This document shows positions 52,192 to 61,543 of a stretch of DNA of 64,000 bases, piece after piece. Within the stretch, counting starts at the first letter, position 1. Each line of letters starts with the position of its first letter. This DNA is from Chloroflexota bacterium (lineage in GTDB: Bacteria; Chloroflexota; Anaerolineae; DTLA01), in NCBI GenBank assembly GCA_014874485.1, contig JADBJK010000031.1, positions 22,532 through 86,531 on the forward strand, given 5' to 3'. Both the position numbers and the translations under genes were made by a program. The notes under the pieces were generated by a model. That model had not been told where the DNA came from. It was given only the letters and a program-made list of their open reading frames with translations, and searched no databases.

Positions 52192-53921
52192 AGCGGATTG
52201 GCGTGTTCATTTGCCACTGCGGCATCAACATCGCGGGCACGGTGGATGTGAAGCGCGTCGCCGAGGCGCTGAAGGATTACCCGGGCGTCGTCCTTGCCAC
52301 CGACTACATGTACATGTGCTCGGACCCCGGCCAATCCCTGATTCGCCAGTCCATCAAGGAGCAAAACCTTGAGGGCGTCGTGGTCGCCGCGTGCAGCCCG
52401 GCCATGCACGAGGTTACGTTCCGCAAAGCGTCGGCCCAGGCGGGGCTGAACCCCTACCAGACCGAGATCGCCAACATCCGCGAACAGGTCTCGTGGGTGC
52501 ACCAGGACGACAAAGAGGCCGCCACCCGCAAGGCGATAGAGCACATCAAGACCATCGTGGAGAAGGTCAAGTACAACGAGTCGCTGATACCGCTGTCCCT
52601 CTCGCTGGTCAAGAAGGCCCTCGTCATCGGCGGGGGCATCGCCGGACTCCAGGCGGCCATAGACATCGCCACCGCAGGCTACCCCGTCGTCCTCGTGGAA
52701 CGCTCGGACCGACTGGGCGGGCACGTCGGCCAACTGTCGGGCGTGTATGTCAACTTCAACGCGGCACGCGACCTGCTGCAATCCAAGTTGCAGGCCGTCC
52801 AGGCCAACCCGCGCATCCAGGTCTTCCTGGAGACCGAGGTGGAAGAACTCGGCGGATACGTGGGCAACTTCACCGCGAAACTGAAACATCGCGGGAGCGA
52901 CGGCAGCGAGCCAACGTTCTCCGAGCATACCTTCGGCGCGGTCATCGTGGCGACGGGCCACTCACTCCGCCCCCTGTCCAAGTTCGGCGAGTACGGCGGC
53001 GGCCGTTACCCCGACATCATAGACGCGCTGACCTTTGAGCGGATGCTGGCACCCGATGGCCCGACAGGTGGCGAAATCCGCCGGCCATCGGATGGCCAGG
53101 TGCCGCGGCAGGTGGTGTTCGTACAGTGCGCCGGCTCGCGCGACCCCGAACATCACATGCCCTACTGCTCCAAGATTTGCTGCATGTACACGGCCAAGCA
53201 GGCGGCGCTGTATCGCCAGCGGGTGCCCGACGGCCAGGCATACGTGTTCTACATAGACATCCGCTCGCAGGGGCGCGACTACGAGGAATTCGTCCAGTCG
53301 GCCATGACCCAGCACGACGTGCTGTACGTGCGCGGCAAGGTGGCGCGCCTGTATGAGGAAGACGGCAAGGTCATCGCCTGGGGAGCCGACACCCTCACCG
53401 GCAAGCCGGTGGAGGTGCAGGCCGACCTGGCCGTGCTCGCGACGGCGGTCATGCCCGCCGAGGGCGCGGTGGAACTAGCCCAGAAACTGCGCATCGCCAC
53501 CGACGAGCATGGCTTCTTCAGCGAGGCCCACCCGAAACTGCGCCCCGTGGAGAGCCTCACCGCGGGCATCTTCCTGGCCGGCACGGCCCAAGCGCCCAAA
53601 GACATCCCGGAGACCGTCGCCCAGGCCAGCGCCGCCGCGGCCAAAGTCCTGTCCCTGTTTTCGCAGCGCGAGTTGGTCGCCGAGCCGACCATCGCCTACG
53701 TGGACGAGGAACTGTGCTCCGGCTGCGGGCTGTGCATCCCCGCGTGCCCCTACCAGGCGCGCACGATGCACCCGTGGAAGCACAAGGCCATCGTGAACGA
53801 GGCGCTGTGCCAGGGGTGCGGGGCCTGCGTGGTGGCCTGCCCCAACAAGGCGTGCAAACTGCGGAACCTCACGCCAAGCCACGTGCTGGCGATGATGGAC
53901 GCGTACCTGGCGGAGGTGTAG
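52188..53921 (+). CDS. hdrA: HdrA-like C-half flavoprotein, module 1
   Basis: The protein is 577 aa. It opens with the HdrA N-terminal Cys domain IGVFICHCGINIAG, then an FAD domain VIGGGIAGLQAAID near residue 145. The C-terminus has CSGCGLCIPACP and CQGCGACVVACP. The inserted ferredoxin of the partner is absent; VYVNFNAARDLL stands in its place. HdrA is the flavin bifurcation centre, so the two flavins of this pair and of HdrA 3 may share the job. ATG 52188 overlaps the upstream stop. Confidence 0.9.
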   Translation: MKRIGVFICHCGINIAGTVDVKRVAEALKDYPGVVLATDYMYMCSDPGQSLIRQSIKEQNLEGVVVAACSPAMHEVTFRKASAQAGLNPYQTEIANIREQVSWVHQDDKEAATRKAIEHIKTIVEKVKYNESLIPLSLSLVKKALVIGGGIAGLQAAIDIATAGYPVVLVERSDRLGGHVGQLSGVYVNFNAARDLLQSKLQAVQANPRIQVFLETEVEELGGYVGNFTAKLKHRGSDGSEPTFSEHTFGAVIVATGHSLRPLSKFGEYGGGRYPDIIDALTFERMLAPDGPTGGEIRRPSDGQVPRQVVFVQCAGSRDPEHHMPYCSKICCMYTAKQAALYRQRVPDGQAYVFYIDIRSQGRDYEEFVQSAMTQHDVLYVRGKVARLYEEDGKVIAWGADTLTGKPVEVQADLAVLATAVMPAEGAVELAQKLRIATDEHGFFSEAHPKLRPVESLTAGIFLAGTAQAPKDIPETVAQASAAAAKVLSLFSQRELVAEPTIAYVDEELCSGCGLCIPACPYQARTMHPWKHKAIVNEALCQGCGACVVACPNKACKLRNLTPSHVLAMMDAYLAEV

Positions 53922-54533
53922 ATGACGACCGGCGCAACTGCATCCCTGTCCAGTGCGGTGAGAACGAGCGCGGCGCCCACGTCCGGCAGCGCGCTGCGCG
54001 TGGACCCAGCGTTCCTGCCGACGGTGGAAGCGATCAGCCACGAGAACATTCGGCTTTGCTACTACTGCCTGAAGTGCACGGCTGGCTGCCCGACGGCCTA
54101 TGCCATGGACTACGGCCCCGCGCACGTCCTCAAACTGGTGCAACTGGGCCAGAAGGACAAGGTCCTGCGGAGCAAGGCCATCTGGCTGTGCGTGGGGTGC
54201 GAGACCTGCTGGACCCGCTGCCCCAACGGCATCGCCGCCGGCCACGTCATGGACGCGCTCAAGCAGATGGCCCTGCAGGAAGGCTACGCCCCGGCCGAGC
54301 GCCGCGTGCTGGTCCTGCACCGCCAGTTCCTCACCAGCATCCGCCTCTTCGGGCGCGTGCACGAGTTGAGCATGTTGGCACTGTACAAACTCCTGAGCGG
54401 CGACCTGTTCACCGACCTTGACCTGGGTGCCCGCATGTTCCTGCGAGGCAAGATTCCCATCCTGCCCGAACGCATCAAGGGCACGTCCAAAATCCGGCAA
54501 CTTTTCAGCAAGCAACCGCGAGGACAAGCGTGA
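53922..54533 (+). CDS. HdrC-like 4Fe-4S protein, module 2
   Basis: The protein is 203 aa with a long N-terminal extension. Clusters CYYCLKCTAGCP and CVGCETCWTRCP. It starts directly after the previous stop and overlaps the next gene at GTGA. It partners HdrB 2. Confidence 0.9.
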   Translation: MTTGATASLSSAVRTSAAPTSGSALRVDPAFLPTVEAISHENIRLCYYCLKCTAGCPTAYAMDYGPAHVLKLVQLGQKDKVLRSKAIWLCVGCETCWTRCPNGIAAGHVMDALKQMALQEGYAPAERRVLVLHRQFLTSIRLFGRVHELSMLALYKLLSGDLFTDLDLGARMFLRGKIPILPERIKGTSKIRQLFSKQPRGQA

Positions 54534-55384
54534 AATACTCGTACTATCCAGGCTGCACGCTGCACTCTACGGCGATTGAATACGGATGGTCCACCGAGGC
54601 CGTCTGCGAGGCTCTGGGCATTGAACTCGTGGAGATAGAGGACTGGAACTGTTGCGGAGCTTCGTCGGCGCACTCGCTGGACCCGCATCTGGCGCTGGCG
54701 CTGCCCACCCGCGACCTGATGCGGGCGCAGGCCGTGGGTGCCGACATCGTCATGCCGTGCGCCGCCTGCTACGGCCGCATGGCCGCCGCCGACCAAAAGA
54801 TGCGGTCGGACCCCGCGTGGCGCAAGGAAATGGAAGCCGCGTTCCAGACCGAGTACATCGGCGCGGCGCGGCCCCGCACGCTGGTGGACGTGCTGGGCAA
54901 CGACCTGCCCATAGAGGCGCTGGCGGCAAAGGTCAAGCGGCCCCTCACCGGACTGCGCACCGTGTCGTACTACGGCTGCCTGCTGGTTCGCCCGCCCGAC
55001 CTCACCAACCGATGGGACGACCCAGAGCACCCCGTCGTGATGGACAGCATCCTGAAGGCCCTGGGCGCGGAGCCGGTCCAGTGGGCGCACGCCGTGGAGT
55101 GCTGCGGGGCGTCGCTGGCGCTGGACAGGGCCGATGTGGTTACCGTCCTGTCGGGGCGCATTGTCCGGGGCGCGAACGACGCCGAGGCCGATTGCATCGT
55201 GTGCGCGTGCCCGCTGTGCCAGGCCAACCTGGACAGCCGACAGAAAGGCATATCGCCCAAGGTTCCGGTGCTATACATCACCGAACTCATGGGCATCGCC
55301 CTTGACCTGCCGGGGCGGAACAAGTGGTTTGCGAAGCATCTCGTGGATCCTCGGCCCATGCTGCACCGCAAGGGGCTGGAATGA
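54530..55384 (+). CDS. HdrB-like protein with two CCG domains, module 2
   Basis: The protein is 284 aa. YYPGC...WNCCGA...CAAC and YYGC...VECCGA...CPLC. The start GTG 54530 overlaps the hdrC stop by 4 bases. It is a diverged paralogue of HdrB 1, so the two modules probably handle different partners. Confidence 0.9.
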   Translation: MKYSYYPGCTLHSTAIEYGWSTEAVCEALGIELVEIEDWNCCGASSAHSLDPHLALALPTRDLMRAQAVGADIVMPCAACYGRMAAADQKMRSDPAWRKEMEAAFQTEYIGAARPRTLVDVLGNDLPIEALAAKVKRPLTGLRTVSYYGCLLVRPPDLTNRWDDPEHPVVMDSILKALGAEPVQWAHAVECCGASLALDRADVVTVLSGRIVRGANDAEADCIVCACPLCQANLDSRQKGISPKVPVLYITELMGIALDLPGRNKWFAKHLVDPRPMLHRKGLE

Positions 55385-55414
55385 GCGACTTAGTCAGCGA
55401 TTTGAGGATGCGAC

Positions 55415-58400
55415 ATGGCTGATGCCGCCGTTGATAAGCGTTCCAACGCCGTTCTTATCGTAGGTGCGGGGCTGAGCGGAATGCAGTCCGGGCTGCTGCT
55501 CGCCCAGCGCGGCCACCCTGTGTACCTGGTGGACGAAGCGCCCGGCATCGGGGGCTCGCTGCACCTGCTGGACCGCACCTTCCCCACGGACTCGTGCGGC
55601 CTGTGCATCAGTTCGCCCACCAACGCCACCTATTGCCCGTCCATAGAGTGCAGCCTGCATCCCAATATCGCGCCGCTGCCCCTGGCCGAGTTGCTGGCGC
55701 TGGATGGCGAGCCGGGGCATTTCCGCGCGCGCATTCGCCGCAACCCGCGTTATGTCAACGTAGAGCGGTGTACCCTGTGCGGGGACTGCGCCGCCGTATG
55801 CCCGGCCACACGCCCGCATCCCCACGAAGGCGATCTGGCCCCCCAGAAGGCCATCTACGCCCCGCCGCCCCGCGCCGTGCCCAATGCCTACGTGATTGAC
55901 ATGGCCGCCTGCATCCGCTGCGGCAAGTGCGTGGAGGCATGCCCCACCGAGGCCATCAACCTGGACGAGCAGCCCACCGAAGAGACGCTGGAAGTCGGTG
56001 CGGTCATCCTCAGCCCAGGCTACGCGCCTTTTGACGCGCGGCGCAAGGGCGAATTCGGCTTCGGCGTGCTCAGCAACGTGGTTACCAGCATCCAGTTTGA
56101 GCGGATGGCCAGCCCGCCCGGCTCCACCAGGGGCAAACTCGTTCGGCCATCCGACGGCAAGCCCCCCAAGCGCATCGCCTTCATCCAGTGCGTCGGTTCG
56201 CGCGACCAAACCGTGGGGCGCGAATACTGCTCGTCCATCTGCTGCATGTACACGGCCAAGCAGGCGCGGGCCGCGCTGGAATCCCAGCCCGACGCCGAAA
56301 TCACCGTCTTCACCATGGACATCCGAACCTTCGGCAAGGGGTACGAACGCTACTGGGACGGCGTGCAGCAGGAAGGCATCCGCTTCCGCCGGGCAATGGT
56401 CTCCAAGGCCAAGCAGCACCCCAAGACGGGCCACGTCGCCCTGAACTACGTCGGCGAGGCCGGCGGGCCGAAGGAAGAAGAGTTTGACCTCGTCGTGCTC
56501 GCTGTGGGACTTGAGTCGCCGCAGTCGGCCCGCGAATTGGCCCAGCGCATCGGGCTGGACGTGAACCCCTACGGATTCGGCGAGACGGGCGAGTTCGCGC
56601 CTGTCGCCAGCAACCGAAGCGGCATCTTCATCGCAGGCTGCTACGCGGAACCGAAGGACATCCCCGACACCGTGGCCGAGGCTGCCGCAGCCGCCGCCGG
56701 CGCAGCGCAAATGCTCGCCCCTGCGCCCGAGAAGCGCCCCGAAGCGCCGACGGCGACCGTCCCGCCGGACGCCGAGCCAGCCATCGGCGTCTTCATCTGC
56801 ACGTGCCACGGCACGGTGGGGCAGACTGTGGACGTCGACGCGCTGGCCGACTATGCGGCGTCCCTGCCCCATGTGGCGGCAGTGGGACGTGCGGAAGACT
56901 GCTGCACGGAACAAGGCATCGCGAGCCTGAGCGCCTGGATCAAGGCCAGCGGCGTCAACCGCCTGGTCTTCGCGGGGTGCTCGCCCCGCCTCTGCCAGAC
57001 CGAACTGGCCCAGGCCCTCGCGCGGGCGGGGCTGGCCGAGCCGCTCCTCCAGCGGGCGAACATCCGCGAGGGGTGCGCGTGGGTGCACCGCGACTCGCCC
57101 GCCCAGGCAACGGAGAAGGCCCAGGACGTGGTCGCCATGGCCGCCGCGCGCGCGGTCCACGCCAATCCGGTCAAGGCGCAGACCGCTCCCGTCCAGGAGG
57201 GCGTGCTCGTCATCGGCGGCGGGCTTGCGGGCATGACCGCCGCCCTTACCCTGGCGAACCTGGGCCACCCCGTAACCCTTGTGGAACGGGAAACCACGCT
57301 GGGCGGGCAATTGCACAACATCGGCTTCACCGCCCAGACGCCCAACCCCAAGGCGCAGGCCGAGGCGCTGGCCCAGAAGGTAACGAGCCACGAGCGCATC
57401 ACCGTGCACCTGGGCGCGACCCTGGCGTCGTTCTCCGGCACGGGCGGGCAGTTCCAGGCCGAAGTCCAGAAGGGCGACGGGGAGCGCGTGCCCGTCTCGG
57501 TGGGTGCCGTCATCGTGGCGACCGGCGGGCGCGAGGCCCTCGTGCACGAGTACCGCTACGGCGAAGACCCGCGCGTGCTGCTCCAGGGCGACCTGTCGCG
57601 CGTCCTCGCCGGCGGGCAGGAGAGCCTGGCGCAATCCGCATTCCGCGACGTGCGCAACCTGGTCATGATCCAGTGCGCCGGATCGCGCGACGAGAATCGG
57701 CCCTACTGCTCGCGCATCTGCTGCACCCAGGCCGTCAAGAACGCCATCCGACTCAAGGAACTCAAGCCCGACGCCAACGTGTTCATCCTGTACCGCGACA
57801 TCCGCACGTTCGGGATGCACGAACTGCTGTACCGCCGGGCGCGGGACCTGGGCGTGGTCTTCGTTCGCTACGCACTGCCCGACAAGCCCGTGGTGGAGCC
57901 TGCCGCCGATGGCCTCGCGGTTCGGGTAACCGATGCGACCCTGGGCGAGCCGGTGCTGCTGCCTGCGGACGCGGTCGTGCTCAGTACGGGCATCGCCCCG
58001 AACCCCAATGCGGACCTGGCGCAGTTGCTGGGCGTGCCGCTGGACAGCGACGGCTTCTTCCAGGAACAGCACCCGAAGATGCGGCCGCTGAACTTCATGA
58101 AGCCGGGGGGGTTCCTGTGCGGGCTGGCGCACGGGCCGCACTTCGTGCCCGAGACCATCGTCCAGGCCCAGGGCGCGGCAATGCGGGCCGCTGCTTACCT
58201 CAGCGAAAGACAGCGCAGGAGCAAGACCACCCGCGTGGACGTCAACAAGCGCCTGTGCAGTTTCTGCGGGCTGTGCGTGTCGGCGTGCCCCTACGGCGCG
58301 CGCGTGATGGACTACGACGAGCGGGTGGCGCGCGTGCTCACCGACCTGTGCCAGGGATGCGGCATCTGCGCCGTAACGTGCCCGAACAAGGCCACGCAGC

Positions 58401-58462
58401 AGTACACGTTTGAGCACAAAGCCCTGCTCGCCGAAGTTGACGCAGGCGCGCTGGGGTTGTAA
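55415..58462 (+). CDS. Fused double HdrA flavoprotein, module 2
   Basis: The protein is 1015 aa. Residues 1-430 match the N-half HdrA (FAD motif LIVGAGLSGMQSG, FPTDSCGLCISSP, CTLCGDCAAVCP, CIRCGKCVEACP). A Pro/Ala linker follows, then from about 450 the C-half (IGVFICTCHGTVGQ, VIGGGLAGMTAAL, C-terminal CSFCGLCVSACP and CQGCGICAVTCP). Two flavins and several clusters are expected. The length equals the sum of the two HdrA genes of module 1. ATG 55415, with GAGGATG upstream. Confidence 0.9.
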   Translation: MADAAVDKRSNAVLIVGAGLSGMQSGLLLAQRGHPVYLVDEAPGIGGSLHLLDRTFPTDSCGLCISSPTNATYCPSIECSLHPNIAPLPLAELLALDGEPGHFRARIRRNPRYVNVERCTLCGDCAAVCPATRPHPHEGDLAPQKAIYAPPPRAVPNAYVIDMAACIRCGKCVEACPTEAINLDEQPTEETLEVGAVILSPGYAPFDARRKGEFGFGVLSNVVTSIQFERMASPPGSTRGKLVRPSDGKPPKRIAFIQCVGSRDQTVGREYCSSICCMYTAKQARAALESQPDAEITVFTMDIRTFGKGYERYWDGVQQEGIRFRRAMVSKAKQHPKTGHVALNYVGEAGGPKEEEFDLVVLAVGLESPQSARELAQRIGLDVNPYGFGETGEFAPVASNRSGIFIAGCYAEPKDIPDTVAEAAAAAAGAAQMLAPAPEKRPEAPTATVPPDAEPAIGVFICTCHGTVGQTVDVDALADYAASLPHVAAVGRAEDCCTEQGIASLSAWIKASGVNRLVFAGCSPRLCQTELAQALARAGLAEPLLQRANIREGCAWVHRDSPAQATEKAQDVVAMAAARAVHANPVKAQTAPVQEGVLVIGGGLAGMTAALTLANLGHPVTLVERETTLGGQLHNIGFTAQTPNPKAQAEALAQKVTSHERITVHLGATLASFSGTGGQFQAEVQKGDGERVPVSVGAVIVATGGREALVHEYRYGEDPRVLLQGDLSRVLAGGQESLAQSAFRDVRNLVMIQCAGSRDENRPYCSRICCTQAVKNAIRLKELKPDANVFILYRDIRTFGMHELLYRRARDLGVVFVRYALPDKPVVEPAADGLAVRVTDATLGEPVLLPADAVVLSTGIAPNPNADLAQLLGVPLDSDGFFQEQHPKMRPLNFMKPGGFLCGLAHGPHFVPETIVQAQGAAMRAAAYLSERQRRSKTTRVDVNKRLCSFCGLCVSACPYGARVMDYDERVARVLTDLCQGCGICAVTCPNKATQQYTFEHKALLAEVDAGALGL

Positions 58463-58520
58463 TCTTGGAACGCCGGATTTCTATTGGAACGGTTCTGAAA
58501 GCAGAAAAAGGAGGTAACCC

Positions 58521-59183
58521 ATGTTAGTCGGAGAACGGATGAGCCATCACCCTGTTACCACCGGACCCGAAATGCCCATCAACGAAGCGCTCAAACTGAT
58601 GAAAGAGCGAAAGGTACGGCGGTTGCCCGTCGTGGACAAGCGCGGGCACCTCATCGGCATCGTCTCGGAGAAGGACCTGCTCTACGCGTCGCCGTCGCCG
58701 GCCACCACCTTGAGCGTGTGGGAGTTGAACTACCTCATCTCCCGCATCACGGTGGCGGACGTCATGACGAAGAACGTCATCACCGTAACCGAGTTCACGC
58801 CGCTGGAAGAAGCCGCCCGCATCATGGCCGACAACAAGATCGGCGGCCTGCCCGTCGTGCGCGACAGCCGCCTCATCGGGATCATCACCGAGACGGACAT
58901 CTTCAAGACATTCATTGAGATGCTCGGCGCACGGGAGGCGGGAATCCGCATCACCGTACTCGTGCCCGAAGAGCCCGGCATGCTCGCCACCATCACGGGC
59001 GAAATCGCCAAGTTGGGCGGCAACATCGTGAGCCTGGGCACCTTCCTCGGCGAAGACGCCAGCAACCGCACCGTAACCATCAAAGTGGCGGGGGTTCCCA
59101 AAGAGAAGTTGCAGCAGGCCATGGAAGCCCTGGGGATGACCATCGTGGACATCCGCGAGGTGCCGGCCGCATCGCAAGCGTAA
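58521..59183 (+). CDS. CBS-pair plus ACT-like regulatory protein
   Basis: The protein is 220 aa. Two CBS motifs cover about 7-135 (RRLPVVDKRGHLIGIVSEKDLL; GGLPVVRDSRLIGIITETDIF), and an ACT-like domain runs from about 140 (VPEEPGMLATITGEIAKLGGNIV). The AcuB-type arrangement senses adenine nucleotides or amino acids. Placed in the middle of the redox cluster, it may adjust complex activity to energy charge. The ribosome site is AAAAAGGAGG. Confidence 0.88.
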   Translation: MLVGERMSHHPVTTGPEMPINEALKLMKERKVRRLPVVDKRGHLIGIVSEKDLLYASPSPATTLSVWELNYLISRITVADVMTKNVITVTEFTPLEEAARIMADNKIGGLPVVRDSRLIGIITETDIFKTFIEMLGAREAGIRITVLVPEEPGMLATITGEIAKLGGNIVSLGTFLGEDASNRTVTIKVAGVPKEKLQQAMEALGMTIVDIREVPAASQA

Positions 59184-59240
59184 CTCACCCGGCACGCCAG
59201 GCCATTCCGAAACCGTGCGCTGCCGCTATCGGAGAGATCA

Positions 59241-59669
59241 ATGGCTGATACGGAGTTTGAACCCAGGATCATCGCGTTTCTCTGCAACTGGTGCACGTAC
59301 ACCGGCGCGGACCTTGCCGGCACGTCCCGCATCCAGTACCCGCCCAACATCCGCGTCATCCGCCTGATGTGCAGCGGGGCGCTGGACCCCGTGTACGTGA
59401 GCAAGGCGCTCCTGGAGGGGGCGGACGGCGTCCTCATCGGCGGGTGCCATCCGGGCGACTGCCACTACCAGACCGGCAACTACAAGGCCCGCCGGCGCGT
59501 CGCCATCCTGAAAAGCATCCTGAAGCAACTGGGCTTTGACGAAGACCGCATCTGGCTCCGCTGGATCAGCGCCAGCGAGGGCCGCCTGTTCGCCGACACC
59601 GTTACCGAGATGGTCGCCGCCCTCAAGGCCAAAGGCCCGAACCCGCTAAAGGGCGCGTGGGACATCTGA
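59241..59669 (+). CDS. mvhD: MvhD-like hydrogenase iron-sulfur subunit
   Basis: The protein is 142 aa. FLCNWCTYTGADLAGTSR, IRLMCSGALDP and GCHPGDCHYQTGN are diagnostic. MvhD carries a [2Fe-2S] cluster and joins HdrA to its electron donor (hydrogenase or formate dehydrogenase). No hydrogenase large subunit is encoded here, so a different donor must dock. Confidence 0.92.
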   Translation: MADTEFEPRIIAFLCNWCTYTGADLAGTSRIQYPPNIRVIRLMCSGALDPVYVSKALLEGADGVLIGGCHPGDCHYQTGNYKARRRVAILKSILKQLGFDEDRIWLRWISASEGRLFADTVTEMVAALKAKGPNPLKGAWDI

Positions 59670-59695
59670 TCGCTGAAGGGAGGACTTCACGGCTC

Positions 59696-60808
59696 ATGGT
59701 TCATAGCGTTCTCAAAACCGACGGCAATCCCTCGGAGGCGATCCATTCGCTGCTGCGCAGGCTTCTGGACGAGGGCATCGTGGACGCGCTGCTGGTCCCG
59801 CTGAGGGTGGCGTCGGGCGACAACACCGTGCAGACCCTGGTGCGCGACGCGCGGCGGCTGGAGGGCATGGACGTGCTGGCCCCCGTGATGCCCGTAACCA
59901 CGGCCCGGCTCGTGTCCGCCATCACCATGACCGGCATCAAGGAGCGGGTTGGCGTCGTCATGCGCGACTGCGAGATTCGGGCCGTGGTGGAACTGGTGAA
60001 ACTCCAGCAGGCCAAGGCCGACAACCTGCTCATCATCGGCATGGACTGCCTGGGGACCTACGAGGTGCCGGACTACGCCGACCTCATGCGCAGCGGCGCA
60101 GACGTGGAAGGCGCACTGCTGGCGCACGCCATCGGCGGCCAGCCGCAACCCCACGAGGGCAAGGCGTTTCGCACGGCCTGCCAGATGTGCGAGAAGTTCA
60201 CGCCCAGCCACGGCGACCTGCGCATCCACCTGTTCGGCGACGACCCCATGGAGCGCATCCACGTGGAGGTCGCCGACGACCTGGCCGCGAGACTGGGCCT
60301 GGAACCTGCCGCGCCCGCCCAGGCGCGCGAGAACGTCGTCGCCGCCATCGCCAGGCAGCGCACCGAGACGCGCGACCGGCTGTTCGCGTCCTTCCGCGAG
60401 CGCACGAAGGACATCGCCGGCCTGCAGGCGTACCTCTCCACGTGCATCCGCTGCCACAACTGCATGGTGAACTGCCCGATTTGTTACTGCAAGGAGTGCA
60501 TCTTCCGCACGCCCATCTTTGACCACGAGTCCGAGAAGTACCAGATGTGGGCGGCGCGCAAGGGCGCGGTTCGGCTTCCCACCGACACGCTCCTGTTCCA
60601 CATCACGCGGCTCAACCACATGGTAACGTCGTGCGTGGGATGTGGGATGTGCGACAGCGCCTGCCCCAGCCACCTGCCCATCGCTACCATGTTCCGCGCC
60701 GTCGGGCAGGAGGTGCAGGCCCTGTTTGACTACGTGCCCGGGCGGAGCCTAGACGAGCCGCCGCCCGTTGCCACATTCCGCGAAGACGAGTTGGAGGGTA
60801 TTCAGTGA
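59696..60808 (+). CDS. FrhB/FdhB-like iron-sulfur flavoprotein
   Basis: The protein is 370 aa. It matches the beta subunit family of F420-reducing hydrogenase and formate dehydrogenase, with C-terminal clusters CIRCHNCMVNCPICYCKEC and CVGCGMCDSACP. It can exchange electrons with a deazaflavin or nicotinamide. Presence of F420 in this organism is not shown by the window. ATG 59696 lies 12 bases after GGGAGG. It probably feeds MvhD and HdrA. Confidence 0.85.
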   Translation: MVHSVLKTDGNPSEAIHSLLRRLLDEGIVDALLVPLRVASGDNTVQTLVRDARRLEGMDVLAPVMPVTTARLVSAITMTGIKERVGVVMRDCEIRAVVELVKLQQAKADNLLIIGMDCLGTYEVPDYADLMRSGADVEGALLAHAIGGQPQPHEGKAFRTACQMCEKFTPSHGDLRIHLFGDDPMERIHVEVADDLAARLGLEPAAPAQARENVVAAIARQRTETRDRLFASFRERTKDIAGLQAYLSTCIRCHNCMVNCPICYCKECIFRTPIFDHESEKYQMWAARKGAVRLPTDTLLFHITRLNHMVTSCVGCGMCDSACPSHLPIATMFRAVGQEVQALFDYVPGRSLDEPPPVATFREDELEGIQ

Positions 60809-61491
60809 TGGCCGACCAAGAACTGATTCCCATCTACATCATGAACAAGCAGTACCTGGTGCCGCCAACGCTCACCATCATGAGGGCCTTGGAGTACGCG
60901 GGCTACAAACTCATCCGCGGCGTGGGCTGCCGCGCGGGGTTCTGCGGCGCGTGTGCCACCGTCTATCGCACGGCAGGCGACTACCGGCTGAAGATCGGCC
61001 TGGCGTGCGCCACCTTGGTGGAGCCGGAGATGTACCTGGCGCAGATTCCCTTCTTCCCCGCACCCCGCGCCCAGTACCACCTGGAGGAACTCAAGCCCGA
61101 CATGAGTGCGCTCCTGAAGACCTACCCGGAGGTGCTGCGCTGCCTGAGTTGCGGAACGTGCACCAAGGTCTGCCCGCAGGACATAGACGTGAAGGACTAC
61201 ATGGCCGAGGCCATGCGCGGCAACATCGCCGGAGTCGCCGACAAGTCCTTTGACTGCATCATGTGTGGGCTGTGCGCGGCCCGCTGCCCCGCCGAGGAGA
61301 AGCAGTATCAGATCGCCATCCTGTGCCGGCGGCTGTACGGCAAGTACCTGGCCCCGCGCGCGGAGCATCTCCACAAGCGGGTGCAGGAGATCATGGACGG
61401 CAAGCACGACGCCGAACTGATTCGGTTCAAAACCATGTCCAAAGACGAACTGAAGAAGGCGTACTACGAACGCGATATTGAGCCTGAATAG
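60808..61491 (+). CDS. SdhB/FrdB-like iron-sulfur subunit
   Basis: The protein is 227 aa. An N-terminal [2Fe-2S] site is seen in VGCRAGFCGACATVYR, then CLSCGTCTKVCP and CIMCGLCAARCP. It would wire the flavoprotein subunit to the Hdr proteins. Start ATG 60808 overlaps the upstream stop (TGATG). No membrane anchor gene follows. Confidence 0.87.
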   Translation: MADQELIPIYIMNKQYLVPPTLTIMRALEYAGYKLIRGVGCRAGFCGACATVYRTAGDYRLKIGLACATLVEPEMYLAQIPFFPAPRAQYHLEELKPDMSALLKTYPEVLRCLSCGTCTKVCPQDIDVKDYMAEAMRGNIAGVADKSFDCIMCGLCAARCPAEEKQYQIAILCRRLYGKYLAPRAEHLHKRVQEIMDGKHDAELIRFKTMSKDELKKAYYERDIEPE

Positions 61492-61543
61492 CCGTGGCCT
61501 GTGCCCGGCCAGGGTATCCGATCACGAATAGCGGAGGAGATTC

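Noticed and set aside
59696-60808. Firm assignment of the FrhB-like protein as F420-dependent
   Set aside because: The family also includes proteins using other donors, and no F420 synthesis gene is in the window, so the donor is left open.
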